From the NCBI GenBank assembly GCA_947073495.1, contig CAMTMX010000013.1:1-45941 (forward strand): a stretch of 45,941 nt of DNA. Reading direction: 5' to 3'. This document shows, piece after piece, positions 32,010 through 40,017 of this stretch. Every line of letters starts with the position of its first letter. The first letter of the stretch is position 1. The position numbers and the translations under genes were made by a program. Under the pieces are notes generated by a model. It was not told the DNA's origin. It saw nothing but the letters and a program-made list of their open reading frames with translations, and made no database searches. This stretch comes from an uncultured Porphyromonadaceae bacterium. GTDB taxonomy: Bacteria; Bacteroidota; Bacteroidia; Bacteroidales; Muribaculaceae.

Positions 32010-34808
32010 ACCGGTATTGCGTTTCAAGTATTCTCCGGGAGTGATCCCCTCAAGCTTTTTGAAACATCGGAAGAACGAAGAACGTGAACTGAACCCGGCA
32101 CGCTCCGACATCGCAGTCAGTGTAAGGGTCTGATCAGCTCCCGAATCCACAATTCGTTTAAATTCAGCTATTCGATATTGATTGATCAGATCGTAAAACC
32201 CCACATTAAGATGCTGGCTCAACACATAGCTTAACTTATGCGACGAAATATCCGCCATTCTTGCAAGATCAGATATCTTTAGATTAGGATTAGTATAAGG
32301 TTTCTCTTTTTCAAGAATATTATTAATCTTCTTCATTATTGCCTCACATTCTTTTGTAGACATCCCGACCGTAGCATATTTAGAACGTTCTGACTGCGAA
32401 TACAATTCTTTATTTTCGCCGTCATCTTGATCATTCTTTTTCAAATGTTCCATCTCTGCTTCCTCATTCTTCCGCAGCATAGCCTCGATCCTGATCTTAA
32501 CTTTTCTCGCCACTACATATATTATCACAGCGACAACAGCAACAGCCACTACGATCCATACCCACGGGCTGACCCTTCCCGGCATCTGCACAACTATGGT
32601 CGACATGGCGGCATCGTCATCTACCGGCCGCATAAAGATCCTTGTCTTACCATAGTCTACATTATGCAGTGTTATTGTGTATCCGGCAGGCATTGAAAGC
32701 CATTCCCCATCATTAATCCTATATTCATATTTAAGATTGTCGGGTTCACCAAAATTCATGGTAGATATTTTAAGTGTCACCTTCCTTGAATACTCCTCAA
32801 ATCTGACCACAAATTCCTTACCGTCTTCAGATGACGCAAAATTATCAACCGGAAGATTCCCGTCGGCGGTCACCATCACAGGCACAAGCGAGGCCTGCGA
32901 CACAAGCTTTGATAATACGTCGGTGTTGACACTAAGCATGCCGCATGCGTTTCCAAACATGATCACCGAATTTTCCTTTGCCGGAAGACAATGAATAAAT
33001 GGGTTGTCTGGAATTCCGTTGTCTCTTCCAAAAACTGAAAGTTGCGACAATCTGTCCCATCTTATCAGTCCGTGGTTAGTGGCAAGCCATACAAATCCGA
33101 ATCTGTCTTCCATGACAGCTTTTATAATGTAATTACGTTTCTCAAAGATTTCAGGACGACTGAATTCGCTCATGTCGATGTTGGAAAGTGCGATTTTCCC
33201 ATTTTCCAGCACAAAATAGAGGGTATGGTCTTTCCCTTCATAGATCTGACGTATTTTTGCTTTTGAAACAAAATCTTCAGGGAAACAATCCGTACGCAAT
33301 TTTTGTAATGCCGGATCCCATATCGTAAGTCCGTCTTCCGTCCCTACCCATCCCTTTCCCGATGAATCGAAAAAGACTGTGTAGACATTCCCTTTTGTCA
33401 ATGATGAGTTTTCAGATGTGAAGTGTGTGAGCACCCCGTTAAGAGAGCGAAAAAGGCCGTTGGATGTGCCGAACCATAATCCCCCTGATGCATCCTCCTT
33501 GCAGATGCTGAATATATGTGCGGCGTTCATGTCGGCAGGAAGCGGACCGGAACCTCCAATCAAATTCCCACTGGTTGCGCTGAGCATGGAAAGCCCTCCG
33601 CCATAAGTGCCGGCATAGATGGTGTCTCCTGCCACTGCTGCCGATATCACCATGTTTGACCGTAGAGTGGGACGGCTGATGTTTTTCAATACGCTCGAAC
33701 CACCGGGCGAAAGGACATACATCCCCAGCCGGGTGCCGACAAGGATATTACGGTTTGGAAGTATATTGATGGTCCGTACAGCCTTGTCGTCAGGATTGAC
33801 CATAGTCAGAAATATTCCGGGAGACATGGTTTCTGTATGATCCACCCCTCTCTGATAATGCCCTACCCACAACCTGTTTTCCCGGTCGGTAAGCAGAGAA
33901 TATATCTGATTGCTACGCAAAGATGACACAACACCGGGACGGTGCATCAGCTGTCTCCGCACTTTTCCTGAAGGGAGTCCAAGTTCATACACCCCGACCC
34001 CGTCAGTACCCACAAAAAGAGTGGAATCATTATGTCGCGACAATGATGTGACAACATTCGCCTCCACTCCCTCAACCCTACTTGCAGCCCCGTCGGCACT
34101 GATTTTCCAAAGGCCGTTGGCTTCTGTGGCGAGATAAAGATCACCACCTGTCTTGACTGCTTTTTTGGGGAGTGGGAAATCAGAAGCGCCCTTTCTTATG
34201 CATTTCACTCTGAAATTCTTTTCAAGCAGATAGATACCACCGTCTTCCGCAATTATTTCCACCCCCGCCGGAGAAGAAGCCATCGCACATGGAATGTTCG
34301 TGCGGGAAAGTGGGTCGCGGTCAATCAAAATACGGGAAAGCGTACCTCTCAAAAAGCTGTAGCTCCAAAGTGATGACGATGTCGCAATTAGAAGATATCC
34401 ATCAGGATGCAATGACAAACTCTCCACATCCGTAATCTTATCCCTCATAAACGGTTTTACCTCAATCTGTCCCTTTGATGTCATATCCATGCAGAAGAGC
34501 CCGTTGTCGGCAGCAACAATTATATTACCGGAAGGGGTCTCGACCATATCTTTTACAAGAACCACCTTATCAGAATTTTCCGACACAAGGGAATATGCCG
34601 CCACATGCACACCATCAAATCTATAGACATAATTGTCAGATCCGAGCCATACAAATCCCCGCGAATCCATCATCATGCTCCGGATTGTGACATCGGGAGG
34701 ACATGAGTTCACATTATAGAATGACAAATAAGATTCTTCTGCCATTATAAAATAGGGAAATAGCAGAATCACAATAAAACAGAATAATATTCTTAAGTAA
34801 GTAACCAT
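32004..34808 (-). CDS. Membrane propeller regulator with AraC output, no kinase
   Basis: A 934-aa protein. An N-terminal signal/membrane helix (VTYLRILFCFIVILLFPYFI) is followed by about 600 residues of two-component-regulator propeller repeats (MMMDSRGFVWLGSDNYVYRFDG; GLWFGTSNGLFRS; FGFVWLATNHGLIRWD) and a Y_Y_Y domain near 640-730. A transmembrane helix (WIVVAVAVVAVIIYVVA, about 745) leads to a charged linker and a C-terminal AraC helix-turn-helix. Hybrid two-component systems of this architecture are usually 1,300-1,400 aa with kinase and receiver between the helix and AraC domain; here both are absent. I start at ATG 34808 because the longer start at 34892 would overlap the promoter. It probably senses an oligosaccharide in the periplasm. 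Confidence 0.88.
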   Translation of the reverse strand: MVTYLRILFCFIVILLFPYFIMAEESYLSFYNVNSCPPDVTIRSMMMDSRGFVWLGSDNYVYRFDGVHVAAYSLVSENSDKVVLVKDMVETPSGNIIVAADNGLFCMDMTSKGQIEVKPFMRDKITDVESLSLHPDGYLLIATSSSLWSYSFLRGTLSRILIDRDPLSRTNIPCAMASSPAGVEIIAEDGGIYLLEKNFRVKCIRKGASDFPLPKKAVKTGGDLYLATEANGLWKISADGAASRVEGVEANVVTSLSRHNDSTLFVGTDGVGVYELGLPSGKVRRQLMHRPGVVSSLRSNQIYSLLTDRENRLWVGHYQRGVDHTETMSPGIFLTMVNPDDKAVRTINILPNRNILVGTRLGMYVLSPGGSSVLKNISRPTLRSNMVISAAVAGDTIYAGTYGGGLSMLSATSGNLIGGSGPLPADMNAAHIFSICKEDASGGLWFGTSNGLFRSLNGVLTHFTSENSSLTKGNVYTVFFDSSGKGWVGTEDGLTIWDPALQKLRTDCFPEDFVSKAKIRQIYEGKDHTLYFVLENGKIALSNIDMSEFSRPEIFEKRNYIIKAVMEDRFGFVWLATNHGLIRWDRLSQLSVFGRDNGIPDNPFIHCLPAKENSVIMFGNACGMLSVNTDVLSKLVSQASLVPVMVTADGNLPVDNFASSEDGKEFVVRFEEYSRKVTLKISTMNFGEPDNLKYEYRINDGEWLSMPAGYTITLHNVDYGKTRIFMRPVDDDAAMSTIVVQMPGRVSPWVWIVVAVAVVAVIIYVVARKVKIRIEAMLRKNEEAEMEHLKKNDQDDGENKELYSQSERSKYATVGMSTKECEAIMKKINNILEKEKPYTNPNLKISDLARMADISSHKLSYVLSQHLNVGFYDLINQYRIAEFKRIVDSGADQTLTLTAMSERAGFSSRSSFFRCFKKLEGITPGEYLKRNTGH

Positions 34809-34837
34809 TCCACGGATGTTTTGCAGTTGTGCCGTTA

Positions 34838-34869
34838 CAAATTTATACTTTTCTGTCAAATCTTCCAAA
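34838..34869 (-). promoter_or_regulatory. Promoter of the propeller regulator
   Basis: On the minus strand TAAATTTG (34838-34845) fits the -7 consensus, with TTTG at 34866-34869 and a 20-bp spacer. This places transcription start downstream of the ATG at 34892 and supports the start at 34808. Confidence 0.65.
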
Positions 34870-35002
34870 TTCAAGTATCTAAAGCACGACATTTATAGAT
34901 ACGTACAACTATTCAATATTACTCATTCTTTTTATAAAATTTAATATTCTGTTTCTTCCTTTTCCCATACAACCCGTTTATATTTTAATTAAGATAAACC
35001 AT

Positions 35003-35060
35003 ACTCTTGAAAGACAACACCCTCCCGACTTTCGTCGGGAGGGTGTTGTCTTTCAAGAGT
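35003..35060. terminator. 27-bp perfect hairpin after the TSCPD gene
   Basis: Arms 35003-35029 and 35034-35060 are perfectly complementary around a TTTC loop; the inner part reads ACCCTCCCGAC/GTCGGGAGGGT. It lies 17 bp past the stop of the minus-strand TSCPD gene. No strong T-run follows, so it may act as a stem terminator or 3'-end stabiliser. Confidence 0.85.
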
Positions 35061-35077
35061 TCAGTCTGCCTACCGGA

Positions 35078-35335
35078 TTACTGCATGCCTATCATCAGGC
35101 GCAAAGCCTTTGAAAGCTGGTCAGGACAGGAAGTTGGTTTATTGCCACACTTGATATTTTCAAGTCGGGCGATAACGTCTTCCGGGGTCATACCTTTCAC
35201 CAAGGCGCCAATTCCCTGCAGATTGCCATGGCAACCTCCAATAAAACCGACATTCTTGATTATCCCCTCTTCAACCTCTATTTCAATAAGGCGTGAGCAA
35301 GTCCCCGATGTGGGATACTGAAACTTTCCTGTCAT
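35078..35335 (-). CDS. TSCPD-domain protein (TIGR03905-like)
   Basis: An 85-aa small protein with four cysteines. It has SGTCSRLIEIEVEEGII near 10, GGCHGNLQGIGALVKGM near 33 and the eponymous TSCPD motif near 68. Proteins of this family resemble the C-terminal domain of class II ribonucleotide reductases and may bind a metal or nucleotide; the role is unknown. Its ATG immediately follows the TAA of the HU gene (TAAATG), so the two are co-translated. Confidence 0.88.
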   Translation of the reverse strand: MTGKFQYPTSGTCSRLIEIEVEEGIIKNVGFIGGCHGNLQGIGALVKGMTPEDVIARLENIKCGNKPTSCPDQLSKALRLMIGMQ

Positions 35336-35623
35336 TTACTTTGAAGTTCTTTCAGCAACCATCTCCTTGAATGTGTTGCAAGGCTTGAATGAAGGAATCT
35401 TGTGTGCCGGGATGATCACAGCTGTATTCTTAGAAATGTTACGGCCTGTCTTCTCTGCACGCTCCTTAACGATGAAGCTGCCGAAGCCACGAAGGTATAC
35501 GTTCTCACCTTTGCCGAGGCTGTCTTTTACAACTTCCATAAACTTCTCTACTACGTTAAGCACGTTCTCTTTGTCAATGCCAGTAGCTCTTGAAATCTCG
35601 TTGGTTATTTCTGCTTTTGTCAT
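35336..35623 (-). CDS. HU/IHF-family nucleoid DNA-binding protein
   Basis: A 95-aa cytoplasmic protein spanning the whole HU fold. It has the N-terminal dimerisation helices (MTKAEITNEISRATGIDKEN), the signature YLRGFGSFIVKERAEKTGRN and the DNA-intercalating arm IPAHKIPSFKPCNTFKE with a Pro at the tip. It bends and compacts DNA as a dimer. TAATTTTG at 35654-35661 on the minus strand is the likely -7 box, 31 bp before the start codon. It is followed without a gap by the TSCPD gene. Confidence 0.95.
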   Translation of the reverse strand: MTKAEITNEISRATGIDKENVLNVVEKFMEVVKDSLGKGENVYLRGFGSFIVKERAEKTGRNISKNTAVIIPAHKIPSFKPCNTFKEMVAERTSK

Positions 35624-35653
35624 TTCTCAGTTACATGATTTGGTTTCAGGGTG

Positions 35654-35661
35654 CAAAATTA
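35654..35661 (-). promoter_or_regulatory. -7 box of the HU gene
   Basis: TAATTTTG followed by GCAC on the minus strand, the same TAATTTTGCAC as at the GH36 promoter. No TTTG is found at the -33 position. Confidence 0.55.
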
Positions 35662-35815
35662 ATTAAAAATCTTAAATTAGGGAATGATTATGCCCCAATA
35701 AGATAGAATATTTTGCAATAAACGCCATAAATTACCATTTTTTTAATGGATTTTACCCTTGAATCAATGAAATCGGGAGGTTCTGCCCTTTCATTACAGA
35801 TTTAGGGATGGTATT

Positions 35816-36412
35816 TCATTCGGCATATTGGCGCATCATTTCGCGATAGTCGCGCATCATCCGGAAGTATTGGCGCAACCCGATACATAGCCCTACTACC
35901 CCTCCGGTGATCATTCCCGTTATGATAACCGGCTCGTTAAGAAACGGGATTGCAAATATAGCGAGTGTCACCACAGCAAAAGGAATCAGGATTATCATGA
36001 ATATGTGATGCCGGCGTTTGAGGGTGCGCGCTTTGTGAATCACCTGATGCACCGTCATCATGGAGAGATCCATGCTTTTCACCTCATTATATAGATAGGA
36101 GTCCATGACTGCAGCAGTTATAAAATATAAGAAAAAAAGTGCTGCCGAGACATATTTCATCAAGTCGTCTGGGAAAAAGTCTGAAGGAGACGTTATGAGA
36201 TACACCGGAAATGCAATCCCCATGAGGAATCCTATTATCATGAATCGTTTGTAACGGGAGGCAAGATCTTCACAGGCTGTCTTTATTTTGCCGGATGTCA
36301 CTTTTATTCCTTCTTGAATAGTTTGATTTTCGAGACGTTCTATGCGGCGGTTGAGATCACCCCACATTTCTTTGAGCCGGTCAAGATCATTTATTTGTGT
36401 TTGATTTTCCAT
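35816..36412 (-). CDS. Four-helix membrane protein paired with the ECF sigma gene
   Basis: A 198-aa protein. The N-terminal 55 residues are soluble and coiled-coil-like (LDRLKEMWGDLNRRIERLEN). They precede four predicted membrane helices: FMIIGFLMGIAFPVYLI, YVSAALFFLYFITAAVM, IFMIILIPFAVVTLAIFAI and VIITGMITGGVVGLCIGL. I do not recognise a characterised family. Its place 89 bp downstream of a sigma-factor gene on the same strand suggests a cognate regulator, for example an anti-sigma with an N-terminal sigma-binding helix, but that is inference. ATG 36412 is preferred to the upstream TTG. Confidence 0.72.
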   Translation of the reverse strand: MENQTQINDLDRLKEMWGDLNRRIERLENQTIQEGIKVTSGKIKTACEDLASRYKRFMIIGFLMGIAFPVYLITSPSDFFPDDLMKYVSAALFFLYFITAAVMDSYLYNEVKSMDLSMMTVHQVIHKARTLKRRHHIFMIILIPFAVVTLAIFAIPFLNEPVIITGMITGGVVGLCIGLRQYFRMMRDYREMMRQYAE

Positions 36413-36501
36413 TTTCAATTTTTGTTCAGAATCTGTTTAATGAAACTGCATGCCAATGAGGCCATTTGATTCCGGTTTCTGCAGTATTGACAAAGAGTAC
36501 A

Positions 36502-36996
36502 TCATTTATTCGAGAGACGCACAATCTTCTCCTTGATACGACGCAGACGGGTGGCAAGGGTGTTGCGCTGACACCCCACGATCCCGGCAATCTCATCGTA
36601 GCCCATATCATCAAGCCAAAGAAGTATAATAGCCTTCTCCTCAGCCGTGAGTTGTGATATCAGCCCGTGCATCTCCCTGTGCATTGCCGACAAATCTGTT
36701 TCATCGGCTGTAAGATATCCTATTGCATCTATACTAACTTTCTCCCCTTTGTTCTTTCGCTTGCGCAGAGCGGAGATGCAAGTATTGAGAGAAAGACGAT
36801 AGATCCATGTTGACAGTGAGCAATCTCCGCGGAATGATTGCCTATACGCCCACATGTTGGTCAAAACGTCTTGCCGGAGATCCCGAAATTCCTCGGCATC
36901 TTTGGCATAATAGTAGCATATCTTGTTGATGATGCCGCTATTGTCTTTAATCGTCTGAAGAAACCGTTGTTCTTCTATAATGTTTTCTGTGCTCAT
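36502..36996 (-). CDS. Sigma-70/ECF-family sigma factor
   Basis: A 164-aa protein with region 2 (DAEEFRDLRQDVLTNMWAYRQSFRGDCSL-type, about 32-60; STWIYRLSLNTCISALRKRK near 61) and region 4 (LTAEEKAIILLWLDDMGYDEI and VGCQRNTLATRLRRIKEKI). It has the layout of Bacteroidales ECF sigma factors and presumably acts with the membrane protein encoded next to it. Target promoters are not evident in the window. Confidence 0.88.
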   Translation of the reverse strand: MSTENIIEEQRFLQTIKDNSGIINKICYYYAKDAEEFRDLRQDVLTNMWAYRQSFRGDCSLSTWIYRLSLNTCISALRKRKNKGEKVSIDAIGYLTADETDLSAMHREMHGLISQLTAEEKAIILLWLDDMGYDEIAGIVGCQRNTLATRLRRIKEKIVRLSNK

Positions 36997-37085
36997 TGTA
37001 ATTCATTAGTCGCAACTACACCGCGATAGTTTCAAGACACCTTATATTTCCCGCATTTTTCTATATAAGCGACAATATTGTCTCA

Positions 37086-37133
37086 CTCAAATAAAATGGT
37101 GAAGAATACGTATTCTTCACCATTTTATTTGAG
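37086..37133. terminator. 48-bp perfect palindrome between esterase and sigma genes
   Basis: 24-bp arms without a loop, centred on GAATACGTATTC, with outer parts CTCAAATAAAAT and ATTTTATTTGAG. It lies downstream of the acetylesterase and upstream of the sigma gene on the minus strand. As RNA it would form a long hairpin; it probably terminates the esterase transcript. Confidence 0.8.
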
Positions 37134-37252
37134 CTTTAATTATTTAAGCACCTACAAAAAAATGAACAAATGCCAGGCATAGATCGCGGCAATCTATAAG
37201 CCAATCATCTGCACATTTATTTATCGTAGGTACTTGGCATTATAACACTCCG

Positions 37253-37268
37253 GTTTCGCAGACGAAAC
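37253..37268. other. Small palindrome GTTTCG-CAGA-CGAAAC
   Basis: A 6-bp stem just past the stop of the minus-strand acetylesterase. It is followed by TTGAA, resembling the TTTCGCATGCGAAAGTTGAA element at 7134 and TTTCGCAAGCGAATGTTGAA at 4353. Confidence 0.45.
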
Positions 37269-37274
37269 TTGAAA

Positions 37275-38720
37275 TCATGGCTCCCAATCGTCTGTGCGGA
37301 ACGGCACTAACGGGAGATAGTTGCCACTATGTAGATTGCCCGGCAAAAAATCCCGCCATCCATAACGCACTGCAACCGGATCAGGAACCGCCTTGCTCGA
37401 CACCACCAGTTCATTTGTCTGCCAGTGAAGCCATACGGAATCTGCAGGATGGAACACTTTATCCCGACCGGCAATTTCAAATCCATCTATCATATAGTTA
37501 CGACAGATGCCGTCACTCGGAGAATCAATCGCCACCCATGCGGCTCCCTCCTCAAACTTGTGGCTCTTGTACCTTGGAGAGATAACCGGGAAACGGGACT
37601 TACCGTACGTCTTGTTTAGAGCAAGTTCGGCAAGACGCTTTCCCGGAGTCGCCTTGTCGGAAGGATGAATATTAAACCGTTCGTAAGGTTTCACAATGTC
37701 ATTCGTGCAGATAATTCCTGAATTGGGTATGATTCCGGTAGCCTGCCATTGAGCCTCACGCAAAAGGGGCGCCCACTCCTTGCCGTCGGGAGAACCGTAA
37801 TCGTAGGGGGCGATCTCCACGCTATAGAATGGTATTTCCCCCTCCCCTATCTCTTTGCGCCAATGTTCAACCATATTGGCAAGACGGCGCGGATACGTGT
37901 CATGAGCTCCTACATTAGAACAACCCTGATACCATATAATACCCTTATACGTGTAATCCTTAACCGGATTAAACATGGCGTTATACATAAGCATCGGACG
38001 ATAGTAATGAACCATCTTCTCATGATCGGCGGGATCGAGCGACACATCGGGGTAAGTTTCAAGAATTTCACGCGGTGTCCAGCTTTCAACCTTCGCACCA
38101 CCATAGGCACAACTCACTACACCCACAGGCACATCGAGCACATCACTCATCCGTTTTGCAAAATTCCAGGCGAGGGCACTGAAATCGGGCGCAGTATCCG
38201 GAGAAGGCACAGCCCAAGTGGCATCCACCGTTTCGAGAGGTGTGTAACTCTGCTTTAACGGCACAGTATAAAATCTTATCTTATTTGCCTGTTCCCTTGA
38301 CGATGCGATCTCATCATAACCATTTTCCGTGCAACATCCCGGAAAACCCTTCAAAGGCATCTCCATGTTAGATTGCCCTGACGCAAGCCACACCTCCCCT
38401 ATCAAAACATTATTGACAGTGACAGGGGTACCATCGGAAAATGTAATACTATAAGGTGTGAAACCGCCGGCAGGAGTGTCGACAAAAAGCTGCCATCTCC
38501 CTTCCTTGTCGGCTTTCACCTGATAGGGAGTCTCATTCCATGAAGGCGTCACCGTCACCTTTGCTTCCGGGTCGGCTGTCCCATAAATCTTGGCTTTCCC
38601 CTTTTGCTGAAGCACCATGTTGTCAGTGATAAGTGAGCCCGGAACTACTTTGGCTGCACTATCAGCCGTCCAGCCGACAACGATTGCCGAGACTACGAGT
38701 CCCAAATAAAATCTGCGCAT
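37275..38720 (-). CDS. Second sialate O-acetylesterase-type SGNH esterase
   Basis: A 481-aa secreted protein (signal peptide about residues 1-23) of the same family as the enzyme at 5449: GEVWLASGQSNMEMPLKG (Ser116), VVSCAYGGAKVESWTP near 198, WYQGCSNVGAH near 262 and the His segment FNIHPSDKATPGKRLAEL near 350. The two proteins align over their whole length but are clearly divergent and have Gly-Cys-Ser versus Gly-Glu-Ser in the third block. No glycan genes adjoin it here, so the acetylated substrate is unknown. A 7-bp array occupies the leader 4 bp upstream of the start codon. Confidence 0.88.
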   Translation of the reverse strand: MRRFYLGLVVSAIVVGWTADSAAKVVPGSLITDNMVLQQKGKAKIYGTADPEAKVTVTPSWNETPYQVKADKEGRWQLFVDTPAGGFTPYSITFSDGTPVTVNNVLIGEVWLASGQSNMEMPLKGFPGCCTENGYDEIASSREQANKIRFYTVPLKQSYTPLETVDATWAVPSPDTAPDFSALAWNFAKRMSDVLDVPVGVVSCAYGGAKVESWTPREILETYPDVSLDPADHEKMVHYYRPMLMYNAMFNPVKDYTYKGIIWYQGCSNVGAHDTYPRRLANMVEHWRKEIGEGEIPFYSVEIAPYDYGSPDGKEWAPLLREAQWQATGIIPNSGIICTNDIVKPYERFNIHPSDKATPGKRLAELALNKTYGKSRFPVISPRYKSHKFEEGAAWVAIDSPSDGICRNYMIDGFEIAGRDKVFHPADSVWLHWQTNELVVSSKAVPDPVAVRYGWRDFLPGNLHSGNYLPLVPFRTDDWEP

Positions 38721-38724
38721 TTTT

Positions 38725-38773
38725 GTTGTATGTTGTATGTTGTATGTTGTGAGTTGTGAGTTGTGAGTTGTGA
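38725..38773. repeat. Heptanucleotide array in the leader of the second esterase gene
   Basis: Three GTTGTAT units followed by four GTTGTGA units, seven in all, immediately upstream of the minus-strand ATG (38718-38720). It would replace the normal ribosome-binding region, so copy-number change could alter translation. The rest of the gap to 39024 is AT-rich and contains the promoter at 38854. Confidence 0.92.
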
Positions 38774-38853
38774 GATTTCAGATTATTCTTAAACCCTAAA
38801 CCACTTTTATCTCGCAAATATACTAATATTCCTATAATTCAATGCATTTTTAT

Positions 38854-38884
38854 TTTGACAAATGATAAAAGATGTTTAATTTTG
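38854..38884 (+). promoter_or_regulatory. Promoter of the barrel-lipoprotein operon
   Basis: TTTG (38854-38857), 19 bp and TAATTTTG (38877-38884) match the consensus exactly. The leader to the ATG at 39025 is then about 135 nt, long enough for regulation; no riboswitch was recognised in it. Confidence 0.82.
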
Positions 38885-39024
38885 TATAAATATTGTTTTT
38901 CATATCCGGATAATTCATCTTGATTTGCTGAATTAACCTATACAAAACATCATGATTCATTTAATCTGCCGGATTGCTCATGACTTGTGCAGATTACACA
39001 TAATTCACTATAATACTGACAAAT

Positions 39025-39978
39025 ATGAAAAGAGCACTAATTGTTTTATGCTTTTGCATTCTTTGGCTGTCAGACATCATGGCTCAGGAAATTGTGACAG
39101 GAACCGTGGTAGACAGTAAAAACGAACCCGTGCCGGGCGTACGTGTGGAAATCGTGGGACGCACGGAAACCACCACCACCGACATTGATGGTAAGTTCCG
39201 CATCGAACTACCTTCGCCTGCCAAGAAAATCAGGTTCACTTATCTTGGCTACAAACCCATAGAGAAAAGTATCAAGCCCTATATGCTCGTGAAACTCGGT
39301 CACGGATGGGGAGGAAAGACAAGCGGATACCGCGGTTTTTTTGAAATCACAGGAGGCGTAGGGTTCGGAGGAAAAGTAAACGTATATGGCGGCGACTGTG
39401 CAGTGACAGACATAGGCAGTCCCATCGTGTTCGGATGGAACATGACACATGGTTATCAGATCAATCGTAACCTCTTCGCCGGTCTCGGGTTCGGAGTGAA
39501 TGCAGCTATGCTTTATGGAGTTGAAAACGACCGTTATTATTATAATGAAAAGTATGCCGAGCACAAATTTTCGACACTTAATGTGCCAATTTATGCCGAC
39601 GTAAGATGGGATTTCGGTCTTGAAAAAAAGACCGCACCCTTTGTAGATCTTAAATTGGGATACACACTCAGCCTTGCTTTTGACAGCTACGAGGATATGT
39701 TCTATTCTTACGGATCTAACACCCGGCTTTATGTATACGACAAAAACACCGGAGGATTCCTCCTTATGCCTACAATAGGTATGCGCACCACAATCAGAAA
39801 TAAAGTGGGGTTCAATATCGGATTGTCTTACAATATGATGTTCCGTAAGAAGATGAGCGCCCGATTTGAAGGCTATGAGACAGACTTTATTGGCAATTAC
39901 ACATATCTTGAAGAAGTTATGGATCTCGGGAATTCAACCGGCGGCGTGCTTATGCTCAACTTCGGTTTCGATTTTTAA
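39025..39978 (+). CDS. Outer-membrane beta-barrel with N-terminal CarboxypepD_reg-like domain
   Basis: A 317-aa protein. The signal peptide is about residues 1-20. A carboxypeptidase-regulatory-like domain (IVTGTVVDSKNEPVPGVRVE to FTYLGYKPIEKSI, about 23-85) is followed by a barrel of about eight strands ending in the aromatic terminus LMLNFGFDF. The domain pair resembles a SusC N-terminus joined to a small OmpA/OprF-like barrel. The barrel is homologous to the third gene of the operon: GYQINRNLFAGLGFG, YADVRWDFGLEKKTAPFVDL. It is the first gene behind a consensus promoter, and the function is unknown. Confidence 0.8.
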   Translation: MKRALIVLCFCILWLSDIMAQEIVTGTVVDSKNEPVPGVRVEIVGRTETTTTDIDGKFRIELPSPAKKIRFTYLGYKPIEKSIKPYMLVKLGHGWGGKTSGYRGFFEITGGVGFGGKVNVYGGDCAVTDIGSPIVFGWNMTHGYQINRNLFAGLGFGVNAAMLYGVENDRYYYNEKYAEHKFSTLNVPIYADVRWDFGLEKKTAPFVDLKLGYTLSLAFDSYEDMFYSYGSNTRLYVYDKNTGGFLLMPTIGMRTTIRNKVGFNIGLSYNMMFRKKMSARFEGYETDFIGNYTYLEEVMDLGNSTGGVLMLNFGFDF

Positions 39979-40017
39979 CCAACAAAGCTTGCAAAACTTT
40001 AATAAACAATTGAAACA

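Noticed and set aside
36426-36614. A 62-aa minus-strand frame downstream of the ECF sigma gene
   Set aside because: It overlaps the sigma-factor 3' end in another frame and has no independent support.
37145-37245. Pseudoknot from CACCTAC/GTAGGTA and AATGCCA/TGGCATT
   Set aside because: The 7-bp matches are far apart and imperfect, compatible with chance in this 280-bp gap.
38725-38773. CRISPR or iteron origin
   Set aside because: The units are 7 bp without spacers and there is no Rep or Cas gene nearby.
38885-39024. Riboswitch in the long leader of the barrel operon
   Set aside because: The leader is AT-rich and I could not find conserved riboswitch cores or a terminator/antiterminator pair.
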